Notes: generated from the letters alone by a model not told the origin. DNA of 36,738 nt from Coriobacteriia bacterium (GCA_009776725.1 WRNE01000017.1:1-36738), one strand, 5' to 3'; positions 19,637 through 29,209 are shown, counted from the stretch's first letter. A program made the numbers and translations.

Positions 19637-20311
19637 ATGAAAACCAAGGTCTTTCTAATCGGTGGATTTGATGAGACGGTTTTTCTCGCAAACTCACTAA
19701 TAAAAAAAGGGTACCTGGTAACTGCAATCAATAACGACCTCGAAGTATGTCAGAGGCTGGCCGAGATCGACAGGCTAGAGGTATTCCATGGCGACGGGTC
19801 GCATCCTGACATTCTCGACGAAGCCAATATATATGACACTGACATCGCTATCGCTTTGACTGACAGGGACGACGACAACCTGGTCATCTTGGAGCTATGC
19901 AAAAAGAAGTTCAATGTCCGTCGCACCATATCTCTGATTTCCGACCCGAAAAAAACCGATTTTTTCCGCCAGATGGGCATTGATGTCGTAATTAGCGCAG
20001 TCTCTATGATTGCCTCGATCCTTGAGCTATATACGACACAGGACGAAATGACCTCGGTGATCAATGTCGGCCAGCAGCAAATTAAGGTAACGCAAATCCA
20101 TATTCCTCGCTTTTCTCCTATTGTGGATAAGACCCTGCTTGAGCTATGGCTGCCAGAGGATGTCGTCATTGGATGCGTCATTCGTAATGATGTCAGCCTG
20201 CCTGCCCGTGACAGTATTCGGGTGCAGGCAGACGATGTCTTGCTTTTGATATCAGATGACAAGATAGATCCGGCTACTATCCGTGACCTGACAGGCAGAA
20301 TACCTGGCTAG
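19637..20311 (+). CDS. TrkA-type RCK protein, N and C domains
   Basis: This 224-residue protein has an RCK-N domain (1-135) and an RCK-C domain (about 140-220, ending in DDVLLLISDD, a typical TrkA-C strand). The glycine motif is degenerate: GGFDET at 9-14 replaces GxGxxG, and the strand-2 end has Asn-Asn-Asp. It probably forms mixed rings with the preceding TrkA, which supplies the intact nucleotide site. The paired small trkA genes resemble the ceoB/ceoC arrangement of actinobacteria. Confidence 0.87.
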   Translation: MKTKVFLIGGFDETVFLANSLIKKGYLVTAINNDLEVCQRLAEIDRLEVFHGDGSHPDILDEANIYDTDIAIALTDRDDDNLVILELCKKKFNVRRTISLISDPKKTDFFRQMGIDVVISAVSMIASILELYTTQDEMTSVINVGQQQIKVTQIHIPRFSPIVDKTLLELWLPEDVVIGCVIRNDVSLPARDSIRVQADDVLLLISDDKIDPATIRDLTGRIPG

Positions 20312-20336
20312 AGGCTTTTTCGCCAAAGGGATGATA

Positions 20337-21824
20337 ATGAGTCACATAAGGCAGCATCTGTCTGACGGCAGTGCGTATGGAAAACTGATGATTTTCGTTG
20401 GTTTGCTTTTCTTTGTGCCATTGCTTGTCATTGTCTTTTTCCCAGACGAGATAATGTATGCCCCAGCATTTTTGTTGCCTGCTGTGTCTTCGGTAGTTCT
20501 CGGCTACCTTGTATGTTACTTGACTCACCAAAACCAAGAACGCACTTATGAGTATCAATCTATTGTGCAGCGTGGCAGCCTTCCTGTGCTTTTCGTTTGG
20601 CTATACGGATTTCTATTGGGCATGGTGTCTTTTTTGTTCACCGGCCAGCTGACTCCTGTACAAGCCTTGTTCGAGTCGGTCAGTGCCTGGTCGTCAACAG
20701 GCTTTACGCTTTGTAACCCAAGCACATTGCCTCATGTCTTTGCATTCTTACGCAGCTACCTGCAGTTCATCGGGGGGGTCGGGTTCATCTTGGTATTCTC
20801 GGCGTTTGTCAGGAACCGACAGACTATGAGCCTTTATAGTGCAGAGGGTCATTCAGAGAGCGTTTTGCCCAGCTTAGCGAAATTTGCTCGAATGATCTTT
20901 TTGATTTATATCACATTAGTGTTAGTTGGCTCTTTATTGCTATGGCTATCGGGTATGGAGCTTTTAAATGCTCTTTGCTACACCATGTCGGCTGTATCGA
21001 CAGGAGGAATGTCGCCCCATACCGGTAATGTTGCACAGTATGACAACTTAACAATTGAAATAGTTCTGGTTATCCTCATGTTTATTGGTGCATCAAATGT
21101 CGCTACATTGATGGTTTTGACAGAGGGAAAATTAAAAAAGGTAGTACGTAGTACCGAGATGAAGTTCATGCTTGGCATGTTAGGTGTTTTTATCCCATTG
21201 GTTGCCCTCTCTTTGTTCTTTGGAACATCAAGCAGTCTGTTCGAAAGCATCCGCCAAGCAGTTTTTGGGGTTGTCTCAATTTATTCGACAACCGGTTTTA
21301 GCACTGCCTCATATTACGAATGGCCTCCTTTTGCGGTTGGTCTGATTATGCTTTTAATGATCATGGGTGGCAGCTCAGGCTCGACTTCTGGCGGTATCAA
21401 GCTGATCCGCACGTATTTTATCCTGCGCATCACCCGTGACAGTGTGATTAGACAAAGCACCTCCGCGATAAGGACTGAGGCACCGACTTTTAACACAGTT
21501 AGGGAGAAGGTCCCTATCGACCGGGCGTTGATTGCCTCGACTTTTGCGTTCGTAGCTTGTTATGTCGGCTTGCTTATAATTGGGACTCTGTTAATCACGG
21601 TTACAGCAGACTACACACTGTTTGAGGCTATGTTCGAGTTCACCTCGGCTGTCGGGACAATTGGTATATCGAATGGCTTGACGAGTACTTCGACAAATGC
21701 ACCGACTCTGATAATTGAGATGATCGGGATGATTCTAGGCCGTTTGGAAATATTCATGGTCTTTTATGCTATATCCTCGTTTGTCAAAAGAATAAACTGG
21801 GCGGTTCGAAATCGAAGGCACTAG
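20337..21824 (+). CDS. trkH: Trk potassium uptake channel subunit
   Basis: This 495-residue integral membrane protein is the K+-conducting subunit. Four selectivity-filter-like loops are visible in order: SSTGFTLC, STGGMSPHTG, STTGFSTASY and AVGTIGISNG. The run GGSSGSTSGGIKLIR is the family's intramembrane loop and the following basic stretch. The ATG at 20337 sits at good distance from AAAGGG; the ATG at 20331 is directly adjacent to that site and less likely. It is the last gene of the trk operon. Confidence 0.94.
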   Translation: MSHIRQHLSDGSAYGKLMIFVGLLFFVPLLVIVFFPDEIMYAPAFLLPAVSSVVLGYLVCYLTHQNQERTYEYQSIVQRGSLPVLFVWLYGFLLGMVSFLFTGQLTPVQALFESVSAWSSTGFTLCNPSTLPHVFAFLRSYLQFIGGVGFILVFSAFVRNRQTMSLYSAEGHSESVLPSLAKFARMIFLIYITLVLVGSLLLWLSGMELLNALCYTMSAVSTGGMSPHTGNVAQYDNLTIEIVLVILMFIGASNVATLMVLTEGKLKKVVRSTEMKFMLGMLGVFIPLVALSLFFGTSSSLFESIRQAVFGVVSIYSTTGFSTASYYEWPPFAVGLIMLLMIMGGSSGSTSGGIKLIRTYFILRITRDSVIRQSTSAIRTEAPTFNTVREKVPIDRALIASTFAFVACYVGLLIIGTLLITVTADYTLFEAMFEFTSAVGTIGISNGLTSTSTNAPTLIIEMIGMILGRLEIFMVFYAISSFVKRINWAVRNRRH

Positions 21825-21835
21825 CATCTCCTGTT

Positions 21836-21869
21836 AGCATGTCTTATTCCTATATTCCTATAGCATGCT
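21836..21869 (+). terminator. Weak hairpin after trkH
   Basis: AGCATG and CATGCT arms are separated by 22 bases and followed by a short T-containing run. This is a poor terminator, listed because none better follows the trk operon. Confidence 0.25.
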
Positions 21870-21999
21870 GTTTAGTTGCTGTTCCGATACAACGCTGTCA
21901 ATCTTCTCGGCTATTAGATCAATTGGAAACAAATTGACTTTTTTATATCACACAGCTTGCGCCTTGTGGATAAAAATAGTAACCTATTGTCTCGCATAT

Positions 22000-22076
<77 letters not shown>

Positions 22077-22161
22077 CAAAATGTTGTTGTAGTGGCTTTT
22101 TGATGAAGTTGCTACTATTTTAAAGGAGAAGCGCTGGTAAAGACCACGTTTCTTCTTTTTA

Positions 22162-22416
22162 TTATGCTACCTGCTTTGCCTGAGATACCATTCGTTTTGT
22201 GGACTCTTTCCTGCTGACAAAGATATAGTAAATGTCAATCATCTGATGGTAATGCCATTCAAGGCGCTCCTTTTGGTAGACGTGTATTTCGACAATAAGC
22301 AAATTAGGCAAGGCGGGGGACATCTCTTTAATCTCCATTTGCTCATCTAGTAACTTAGTGAGTCTCTCTGCATGACCAATCTTGGACGTATTCGTAACAA
22401 TCCGATCTAAGCTCAT
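22162..22416 (-). CDS. Small hypothetical protein downstream of the DUF3800 gene
   Basis: An 84-codon frame that I do not recognise. It is rich in charged residues in the first half, has a hydrophobic LLIVEIHVY strand in the middle and a basic tail. It follows the DUF3800 gene on the same strand after 122 bases. No convincing ribosome site precedes the ATG. It may be a remnant or a short accessory gene of the AT-rich patch. Confidence 0.35.
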   Translation of the reverse strand: MSLDRIVTNTSKIGHAERLTKLLDEQMEIKEMSPALPNLLIVEIHVYQKERLEWHYHQMIDIYYIFVSRKESTKRMVSQAKQVA

Positions 22417-22538
22417 CGGCTGTCTTTTTTTAGTATCTTCCGATGATTGGATATACTGTTACCCTCTCACATGAGGTTGTTACTATATGACAGCCTCAAA
22501 AAGTTCAGCTAAAAGCGTTTGCGCCGCCTCATTCTTGA

Positions 22539-23210
22539 TTACTTGAACCGTAGCTTCCAAGCTGCTTTCAAGTAAGTCCTTATCAAGCGACGTCTGCTTT
22601 CGAAAAAGAGAGTCTTTGACTTAGTCAGTTTTTTATCTTCGTCTTTTATCGTCAGCAATTCCATATAACAAAGGAGATCAGCTGCCTGAAACAAACGATA
22701 GTCAATAGGTTTTACTTTGCGATAATCAACCTCAAAGAGGCTGGCACTAAAAACGACTCCGATTATTTGAGTGATTTCTGACTGCCCTCCATCGTAGTAC
22801 GTGATGATGTTATCGAATGCTTGAAAGTAAACTAAGTTATCGCGCAGAAACGAGGCGAGATCCCGTGCAATTCTATTCACCAACAAGTAATTCTCAGAGA
22901 ATTCTCTTTTTCGGTACACAAAGGTCTTGTATTTGATTCCCACAGTTCGAGTGAATGTAAAAAGCTTATCGAATAGCTGGCGTCGAGCAGATAGGTCTAA
23001 ATGAAAATAGCTCTCTTCTTTTCGTATGAGCGGAGCCGTATGAATCGGCTTTTCATTCGGCAGTCCAGCCATCTCGAGAAGCGAATCCAGGCGCTTCACC
23101 TGGGAAGTTACTGATTGACGTTGATCATGGAAAACAAGGGTTAAAAGATAGTATTCAGAGTTTGTTCCGAATTCACCAGACTCGTCTATGAAGATACTCA
23201 ACGCAGACAT
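22539..23210 (-). CDS. DUF3800-family protein
   Basis: A 223-residue protein whose N-terminal IFIDESGEFG is the hallmark of DUF3800. A central YYDGGQSE and a C-terminal FQAADLLCYME (the family's Q-x-ADL motif) complete the pattern of acidic residues. The family is thought to adopt an RNase-H-like fold and is frequent in phage, plasmid and defence contexts; its activity is unproven. The ribosome site is weak. The gene stands alone in an AT-rich stretch beside a tRNA gene, which suggests horizontal acquisition. Confidence 0.82.
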   Translation of the reverse strand: MSALSIFIDESGEFGTNSEYYLLTLVFHDQRQSVTSQVKRLDSLLEMAGLPNEKPIHTAPLIRKEESYFHLDLSARRQLFDKLFTFTRTVGIKYKTFVYRKREFSENYLLVNRIARDLASFLRDNLVYFQAFDNIITYYDGGQSEITQIIGVVFSASLFEVDYRKVKPIDYRLFQAADLLCYMELLTIKDEDKKLTKSKTLFFESRRRLIRTYLKAAWKLRFK

Positions 23211-24303
23211 TGGCTACCCAACAAAAGAGAATGGCGAAGACTTTTCTCCGCCTTTGGTGGTACCCGTCTTCCTCTTTCGAGAAATCAAACCCAGCCGCTC
23301 AGTGGATGGACTGCACTGGGCCAGTCCCAACATTTGAAATGTTAGCATATTTTCTATTTCTTGAGAATGCTTTTGGGGCAATCAGCTCAAGCATGATCGC
23401 TCTCCTTCTCTTATCTTCTGGTTTACTGACATTAAGAATATGGTGGATACTCTTATAGCTATGGTGGTAGCGTTTAATTTGATCCAAAACTGGAAATCTA
23501 GCATTCGTTATCCTTAAAATGCTTTCGCTCGGGCTGGATAGCTTGTCCAACGTTCAAGTGATCTATGACAATTTGAAGACGACAGATTATGGGAAAGCTG
23601 TATTTGAGCAAATAGATATCGATCCTAGAGTAAGTGGTCTAAAGAATAAGAGCATACAGATTGGCTCGGCTTACAATGGTTTCAAATTGACAGTTTGTTG
23701 GGTTGGCGCTTGTGGTGTATTAGTTGGGTGGAGGAAGAGGGGGCTAACTCGAGCTAGGTAATTATCTAAGTTCAAATTTAATAACCATGCTTCCAGCAGT
23801 TTGGGTATGATTCATTAAGGCTGCGATTCCCAATGATCTATTTAACGGGTACATCGTGATGCCCTTTGCCTTTATGCCAAAGTCGTTCGATAAGTATTTG
23901 CTTCATGCACCCTATACTATGATCCATTTCAAACTCAATAATCAACTGCCTCAATATGTAAGTACGAAAAACAACCCAGAGAGTAGCCAAATGCTGAAAA
24001 CCCATTCATCGAATAAGCATTCGGTGAGATTCATGGCTATTGAAGCAAAGTGTATCTAGGCTCTTTAAATACAGCTAGAAACTGCTCCTATAAGGCGAAA
24101 AGCTGATCATGATTTAACTGCACAACCGATACGACACGACCATAGGTATTAAACAATACGAACTTCTATCTCATTCCAGACTAGGGTTGTAATCAACCAA
24201 CGCCCAGCTTATTCACGAATATGAAATTTCCTAAACTGCACAGTTACATTATGTTTTCATGTTGCAAAGACAAGCTGTATTCACATTAAGGCATATTGGT
24301 ACG
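23211..24303. other. AT-rich non-coding or decayed stretch
   Basis: About 1.1 kb without a supportable gene. Short frames at 23299-23550 (minus), 23519-23761 (plus) and 23856-24059 (plus) lack ribosome sites and recognisable families. Composition is clearly AT-richer than the pyr or mgtE regions. Decayed accessory genes are the simplest reading. Confidence 0.5.
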
Positions 24304-24330
24304 TTTATGGTATCATCGAGTGTATATAAT
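24304..24330 (+). promoter_or_regulatory. Promoter candidate of the lipoprotein gene
   Basis: A perfect TATAAT at 24325-24330 lies 44 bases before the start codon. The best -35 match, TTTATG at 24304-24309, is weak and only 15 bases away. Confidence 0.45.
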
Positions 24331-24374
24331 GCTATAGCATTTTGCTCATTTGTTCGACGTATGGAGGAATACGC

Positions 24375-25040
24375 ATGAGAAAAATTCTGATTTTCCTATT
24401 GGCTTTGGTAATGGCAAGCTCGGTTGCTGCTTGCTCAAACAAGGATAATGACGACTCTAGCAACCAGACTGCTTCGCAGAACAGCGAAGAACAGCAGCCT
24501 GGTGAGAACAACACCAACGAAAGCGATATGAACGTTTATGACCCACAAGGCAATAAGAACCTTGTTCCTATTGGCAAGACCGTAACAGCCGAGTTCACGA
24601 ACAACTCCGGAGCTAAGCATACGGTTTCGATGAGTGTCGACGCGGTTGTCCGCGGAGACGATGCACTGTCATTCATCAACGACACCATGATGGGAAACAA
24701 GTCTTACTGGGTCGCTCAAGCACCAGACGACGAAAGCCAGGAGTACATTGTCCTAACCATCACTTATACTCTGGTTGACTATAGTGAAGGCGATATCAGA
24801 GACCGGTCTTCTTGCCGTGCTTTTACTGGCACATTTGAGCCTTATCCAGCCCTGATCGCAACAATGTACTATGATGCCGACAACGGTTATCCACAACTAT
24901 CCCGTACAGAAATAACTGTCGGAGAGACAATCACTGGCTACGAGGTTTTTCAAATTCGAGTAGACGACGATGCCCCGACCATGGCATACGAATGCAGACT
25001 GGCCGATATGTCAGACGGGCTTTGGTTCAAGCTGTATTGA
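24375..25040 (+). CDS. Secreted lipoprotein, DUF4352-like
   Basis: A 221-residue lipoprotein: a basic start (MRKIL), a hydrophobic stretch and lipobox VAAC with lipidated Cys20. A low-complexity Asn/Ser/Glu/Gln linker (21-60) leads to a beta-rich domain. GKTVTAEF, EYIVLTITYTLVDYSEGD and the late TITGYEVFQI strand resemble the DUF4352/immunoglobulin-like fold of Gram-positive lipoproteins. Substrate and role are unknown. ATG at 24375 is chosen for the GGAGG site seven bases upstream. It is monocistronic, ending at a large hairpin shared with the converging msr gene. Confidence 0.85.
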   Translation: MRKILIFLLALVMASSVAACSNKDNDDSSNQTASQNSEEQQPGENNTNESDMNVYDPQGNKNLVPIGKTVTAEFTNNSGAKHTVSMSVDAVVRGDDALSFINDTMMGNKSYWVAQAPDDESQEYIVLTITYTLVDYSEGDIRDRSSCRAFTGTFEPYPALIATMYYDADNGYPQLSRTEITVGETITGYEVFQIRVDDDAPTMAYECRLADMSDGLWFKLY

Positions 25041-25056
25041 TCCCTATATAAAATGT

Positions 25057-25122
25057 GGCTTTCGCAATTGCTTTAGGCATTTTAGCAAACGATGCTTCGT
25101 GCTTTTAACAATTGCGAAAGCC
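25057..25122. terminator. Large hairpin between convergent genes
   Basis: Perfect 14-base arms GGCTTTCGCAATTG (25057-25070) and CAATTGCGAAAGCC (25109-25122) flank a 38-base loop. It sits between the lipoprotein gene (plus) and msrAB (minus). T-runs after the arms are weak on both strands, so it may act as a bidirectional terminator or transcript-end stabiliser. Confidence 0.6.
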
Positions 25123-25132
25123 TTGTGTTGCC

Positions 25133-26143
25133 TTAGGTGACAGAAGCGCTTACATACGGTATGAACTCAGCGTAGCCAGCTTCAGCCATTTCACTTAAGG
25201 GTATGAATTTTAAGGCAAGGCTGTTAATGCAATAACGGAGCCCGCCTTTGTCTGGCGGGCCGTCGTTAAAGACATGCCCTAGATGCGAGTTGCCGACGCG
25301 GCTACGGACTTCTGTTCGGACCATGCCATGGCTATGGTCGCTGAATTGGACAGTGACGTCGGGGTCTATTTGTTTGGTGAAGCTTGGCCAGCCACAAGCT
25401 GAGTCGAATTTGTCTGCCGATGAGAACAAAGGCTCGCCAGTGACAATGTCAACATATAAGCCAGGCTCGAAATTATCAAAATACTCGTTAAAAAAAGCCC
25501 TCTCCGTAGCAGCGTTTTGAGTTACCTCGTACTGCTCGGGGCTTAGCATCCTCTTTATTTCTTGGTCCGAAGGCCTTGCGTAGGCAGCTGCATCGACCTT
25601 GACAATGCCAGCCTTGTCGACCAACAAGTCATCCAAAGAGCTGAAATCGATATGACAGTAGCCATGGGGGTTCTTTTCTAGGTAGTCTTGATGGTAGTCT
25701 TCAGCAAGATAGTAGTTTACCAGCGGTAAAAGCTCAGTCACTATTGCTTGAGCGTAGTTTTGCTGTACTGCTTCAAAGACCTCTTGAACAACCAACCTGT
25801 CGGCTTGGTCAGTGTAGTAGACACCGCTTCGGTATTGCTTGCCCTCGTCATTGCCTTGCTTGTTCAGGCTTAAAGGGTCGATAATCTTAAAGAACTGCTC
25901 TGTCAGCCTTTGCAGGCTGACAATACTTGGGTCATATAAGACCCGTACGGTCTCAGCATGCCCGGTGTCAAGGTAGCAAACCTCCTCGTAGCTAGGGTTT
26001 TCAGTGCTGCCATTGGCATAGCCGCTAGTAGCATCAATAACCCCTGGGATGAGAGAGAAGTACCGTTCTACTCCCCAAAAACAACCTCCTGCAAAATATA
26101 TCTCTTTCAAGTTATCGAAAGCCTTAGTATCTAGGTTTGCCAT
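25133..26143 (-). CDS. msrAB: Peptide methionine sulfoxide reductase MsrA-MsrB fusion
   Basis: This 336-residue bifunctional enzyme reduces both epimers of methionine sulfoxide. MsrA occupies about 1-185, with GGCFWGVE and nucleophile Cys21. MsrB occupies about 210-330, with [16 protein letters not shown] and RYCIN (nucleophile Cys305). The zinc-binding Cys pairs of many MsrB proteins are absent ([10 protein letters not shown]). There is no signal peptide. ATG at 26143 is preferred for its GGGAGGT site. Only two bases separate it from the stop of the upstream beta-helix lipoprotein, so the two are cotranscribed. Confidence 0.94.
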   Translation of the reverse strand: MANLDTKAFDNLKEIYFAGGCFWGVERYFSLIPGVIDATSGYANGSTENPSYEEVCYLDTGHAETVRVLYDPSIVSLQRLTEQFFKIIDPLSLNKQGNDEGKQYRSGVYYTDQADRLVVQEVFEAVQQNYAQAIVTELLPLVNYYLAEDYHQDYLEKNPHGYCHIDFSSLDDLLVDKAGIVKVDAAAYARPSDQEIKRMLSPEQYEVTQNAATERAFFNEYFDNFEPGLYVDIVTGEPLFSSADKFDSACGWPSFTKQIDPDVTVQFSDHSHGMVRTEVRSRVGNSHLGHVFNDGPPDKGGLRYCINSLALKFIPLSEMAEAGYAEFIPYVSASVT

Positions 26144-26145
26144 AC

Positions 26146-27636
26146 CTACCTCCCATGTGACGACAGGTTTAGAGTTGCTTGGATACCCATTTCTAGGCAC
26201 TGGGGGCTTGTTGACAGATAATCGTCATCTAGTCTCGGGTCGATCTCGAACGAGTCATAGTCACCGTTGATATGTTTTTGCCATGACTCAAAGCCCGCGT
26301 CTTCCAGCAACGAGTCAGGGCGTCTGTCATTGAAAACTATGCTTGAGCCGACTTGATAATAACAATTGCTATTCATGTCTGGGTAACCGTCCAAAGCTGA
26401 TAAGCCGCCCAGTTCGTCAGCATAGCGGATCTCCACCATGGGGCGGGAGTTGGTTGACGGCTGGTAGACTATATTGTGGTGAATACTCGGGTTTATATTG
26501 GCTGGCCGTTGGGCATATGGCTCCCAGTCTTGGTAGGTGATACCGAAATAAATCGCACTATGGTAGCTTCCATTAGCAACGTCGACCAAGGTATTGTTAT
26601 AGACTTGGGCATCTTTGGACGCATAAAGCCCTATTCCTGACAACGTAGTGTCTATGACCAGGTTGTTACACACAACCGTATTGATGTTCTCATAATTCAT
26701 GGGGTTTACACCCAAGTCGAAGTACTCGGGGCTTGTGTCAAAACCAACCAGAATGCCAGCTCCTGAGGACCTTTCGATTCGATTGTTCTCGATTAAGGCG
26801 CCTGTTGCTCCGCCTTTGGCATATATAGCATTTGTGCAAATATCATGGATATAGTTATTCTGTACAATCATGTTGTCACCGTTAACATTGTCTATCCCTT
26901 CGGCATTGGTGTTCTCGTCTGGCCCCCAGGCCTTGAAAGCCATGCCTGAATGGTAGATCTCGTTATAGCGGATGATGACATTGTCGCACTCTGGTTTGAC
27001 CTTTATGACATCGTAGCGCGAATCGTGCAGGACACAGTCCTCGATAACGATCTCAGACGCTCCTGTTCGGTCTGTCGGGTCGCCCCAATCCCATTTTGTC
27101 TCAAGGCAAACAGCATAGAAACCGCCTATCACTTCGACGCTCTGCAACAAACCGCCAGAGGAGTCAACGTCGAAATAGACGCCTGAGTCCTCCTCAGCGC
27201 CTTCGTCATAAGACGTTAGATCGATGATTGCCCATTCGTCTTTGGCGGACTTTATTGTTATATCTGCTATACGTATACGCACGTTTACACCCTCGTGGTA
27301 GACGCCTCCACGCAAAACCAGTGTGTCCCCGCTTTGGGCAATTGCCAAAGCGGTGTTAATACTTTTAAAAGGCGAGTCTTTAGACCCGTTAGCAGTCAGG
27401 TCGTTTCCGTCAGGCGATACGTAGATGGCTTGGTCGGGGTCGTCGTGTATGCTCCCACGCGAGCCTACATCGCCCCCGAAGTCCAAGACTGCCGGCTGGG
27501 CACCGGTTTGCTCTTCTCCCGAACCGCTTGTTGCTTGGTCGTTTGTCGAGCAAGCCGTAAGCGGGCTAGTCAGCAGTATGCAAACTAATAGCGAAATCTG
27601 GGCTGTTTTATGAATAATCCTCGTAGTCTTCCTCAC
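26146..27636 (-). CDS. Secreted right-handed beta-helix lipoprotein
   Basis: A 496-residue predicted surface lipoprotein: signal segment with lipobox LTAC (Cys29), an Asp/Ser/Gly linker, then [20 protein letters not shown], the typical entry (DUF1565-like) into a pectate-lyase-type parallel beta-helix. Many NNxI/NxI turns ([44 protein letters not shown]) mark successive coils up to about residue 400. The family binds or cleaves polysaccharide, but no specific lyase residues can be assigned. Start is GTG with CGGAGG. It leads into msrAB. Confidence 0.88.
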   Translation of the reverse strand: MRKTTRIIHKTAQISLLVCILLTSPLTACSTNDQATSGSGEEQTGAQPAVLDFGGDVGSRGSIHDDPDQAIYVSPDGNDLTANGSKDSPFKSINTALAIAQSGDTLVLRGGVYHEGVNVRIRIADITIKSAKDEWAIIDLTSYDEGAEEDSGVYFDVDSSGGLLQSVEVIGGFYAVCLETKWDWGDPTDRTGASEIVIEDCVLHDSRYDVIKVKPECDNVIIRYNEIYHSGMAFKAWGPDENTNAEGIDNVNGDNMIVQNNYIHDICTNAIYAKGGATGALIENNRIERSSGAGILVGFDTSPEYFDLGVNPMNYENINTVVCNNLVIDTTLSGIGLYASKDAQVYNNTLVDVANGSYHSAIYFGITYQDWEPYAQRPANINPSIHHNIVYQPSTNSRPMVEIRYADELGGLSALDGYPDMNSNCYYQVGSSIVFNDRRPDSLLEDAGFESWQKHINGDYDSFEIDPRLDDDYLSTSPQCLEMGIQATLNLSSHGR

Positions 27637-27673
27637 TTTATCCTCCGTTTTGCTTTTTTGGATCGTCGTGATA

Positions 27674-27701
27674 ATTATAACGTGAAAGGCTTATAGCGAA
27701 A
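27674..27701 (-). promoter_or_regulatory. Promoter candidate for the beta-helix/msrAB operon
   Basis: A perfect TATAAT (minus strand, 27674-27679) stands 38 bases before the GTG start. TTTCGC at 27696-27701 is a weak -35 at 16 bases. Confidence 0.45.
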
Positions 27702-27855
27702 TAGTATGAGACATTTCAGTTAGGAATTTCCATGGTCAGCTTGGTGATTTGTCTAGCAACGAGATGGTTTGATCACTGCTAAAATGCTCAACATGGTCTG
27801 TATGCACCTGTTTTATATATTGCGATCGATACAAACTGGAAGGAGAACCATAGTT

Positions 27856-28860
27856 ATGACGACTAATAAAGAGAATTTCATGCGAGCTGTTCGAAATGAG
27901 GAGACTGATGGCATTCCGCTCTACAGCATGATGTGGATGTACCGCTACCCGGCTATCTATAACGAGAGTGTCGGGCCTGACAGGGTCGGCTTTGACTATT
28001 TCGGAGTTGAATGGTACAAAGGCGACAACCCTACCAACGCCTCGCTGCCGAAGCCTGGAGCCTTCATTCTTGACGATATCACAAAATGGCGCGATGTCAT
28101 CAAGGTGCCCGATTTTGTCACCGGCGTCGACTGGGGCCAAATGGCAAAGGAGCACCGGGACGGTCTGGATCCCGACAACCCGATGGGCATCATGACAGGC
28201 CCAAGTGTCGGTTTCTTCCAATCATTAATGTCCTTCATGGGCTTTGACGAAGGCCTGGTTGCCTGTTACGAGGAGCCAGAGGAAGTCAAGGCCTTGATGG
28301 AGTACCTGACTGACTGGTCTTGCGAGATGACCAAGCTGGCAATCCAGTACTATTCGCCAGATATTGGCTACCTTTGTGACGATATTGCACACGAATACAA
28401 CCCCTTCATTTCAACAGAGTTGTTCCGAGAGCTCTTTGCCCCGGCTTGGCGTCGCTATTATGCTACTTGGCTCGAAGCAGGAATTCCTGTGGGCATGCAC
28501 AACTGCGGTCGTTTTGAGCCTTTCGTAGGCGACTTGATCGACATGGGTGTGTCGTTTTGGGACGCCGTCCAATCATCAAACGATATCGGTGCAATAAAAT
28601 CGAACTATAACAACGGCATCATCCTTTGTGCTTCTCCCGAAGGCCGTTTTATAAATGAGGACGAGATCACCGAAGAGTCGGTGAAGGCAGAGTTTGAGGA
28701 ATGGCTCGACATCGCTGCTCCTGGCGGAGGCCTGGCTATGAACGAGTTCCTGGCAAATCCGCCCACAGAGCCCTGGCCTGGCCAATCAGAGAAGATGTTC
28801 TTGCGTACAAAGTGGATGGCAGAGGTATTTGCCGAACGTAGATATGGCTATTATAAATAA
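27856..28860 (+). CDS. Uroporphyrinogen decarboxylase-family methyltransferase
   Basis: This 334-residue protein belongs to the UroD superfamily branch that includes MtaA/MtbA-type corrinoid methyltransferases rather than HemE. Seen: an N-terminal helix (ENFMRAVRNEETDGIPLYS), and the zinc-site pattern His215-x-Cys217 (GMHNCGRF) plus Cys258 (IILCASPEG), as in methylcobamide:CoM-type enzymes. The HemE arginine motif near the N-terminus is not apparent. It probably moves methyl groups to or from a corrinoid cofactor, but no corrinoid protein, activase or methylamine gene is adjacent. ATG at 27856 has AAGGAG; the frame opens earlier without a site. Confidence 0.83.
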   Translation: MTTNKENFMRAVRNEETDGIPLYSMMWMYRYPAIYNESVGPDRVGFDYFGVEWYKGDNPTNASLPKPGAFILDDITKWRDVIKVPDFVTGVDWGQMAKEHRDGLDPDNPMGIMTGPSVGFFQSLMSFMGFDEGLVACYEEPEEVKALMEYLTDWSCEMTKLAIQYYSPDIGYLCDDIAHEYNPFISTELFRELFAPAWRRYYATWLEAGIPVGMHNCGRFEPFVGDLIDMGVSFWDAVQSSNDIGAIKSNYNNGIILCASPEGRFINEDEITEESVKAEFEEWLDIAAPGGGLAMNEFLANPPTEPWPGQSEKMFLRTKWMAEVFAERRYGYYK

Positions 28861-28874
28861 ATAATCGTACTCGC

Positions 28875-28922
28875 GGTGCAAGCGTGGATCGACGAAGGCG
28901 ATTACAGATCCCCGCTTGCACC
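28875..28922 (+). terminator. Strong stem-loop after the UroD-family gene
   Basis: Arms of 16 bases (GGTGCAAGCGTGGATC and GATCCCCGCTTGCACC) pair with one mismatch around a 16-base loop, 15 bases after the stop codon. No T-tract follows, so it is either a non-canonical terminator or a 3'-end stabilising structure. Confidence 0.5.
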
Positions 28923-29029
28923 CGGCTTCTAGACCAAGTCCAAGGCATTTGTCGGGCTTAAATCCCATGCCGACGGCCTTAAAAAATCCTTATATGGAGA
29001 AAACCGGGGCAAACCTAGGTTTTGCTATG

Positions 29030-29058
29030 AAAGGCCTGCATAAGCATATCCTTTTTTT
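29030..29058 (+). terminator. Possible intrinsic terminator
   Basis: AAAGG and CCTTT arms with an inner TGC/GCA pair are followed by a run of seven T (29052-29058). Thermodynamically weak, but the T-run is the best in the interval. Confidence 0.4.
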
Positions 29059-29209
29059 GATAATAGAGACAAGCCTAGGGCCCATGCGTTAAAAGACTTG
29101 CGTTTCTCATATATAAAATCACCTAAGCAACGACTTTAGCTGTAACAAATATGTTAGAGTTCGAGTATTAAGAGAGGCGTTCTTCTAATGATTCTCGTTT
29201 GATGGAAAC

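Larger units (their letters stand above)
28861..29209. other. Intergenic stretch, hairpins only
   Basis: This non-coding stretch of about 350 bases holds the two hairpins listed separately (28875-28922, 29030-29058). Two similar short segments, GGCAAACCTAGGTTTTGC near 29008 and GACAAGCCTAGGGCCC near 29070, may be a diverged repeat. I see no convincing gene and no clear promoter for the mgtE transcript. Confidence 0.5.

Noticed and set aside
23299-23550. 83-codon minus-strand frame upstream of the DUF3800 gene
   Set aside because: TTG start without ribosome site, a stop two codons earlier, and no family resemblance. It may be a decayed fragment but cannot be supported.
23519-23761. 80-codon plus-strand frame in the AT-rich patch
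   Set aside because: No ribosome site, overlaps another weak frame, ends in an implausible Gly/Trp/Arg tail; no homology recognised.
23856-24059. 67-codon plus-strand frame in the AT-rich patch
   Set aside because: No ribosome site and no recognisable domain.
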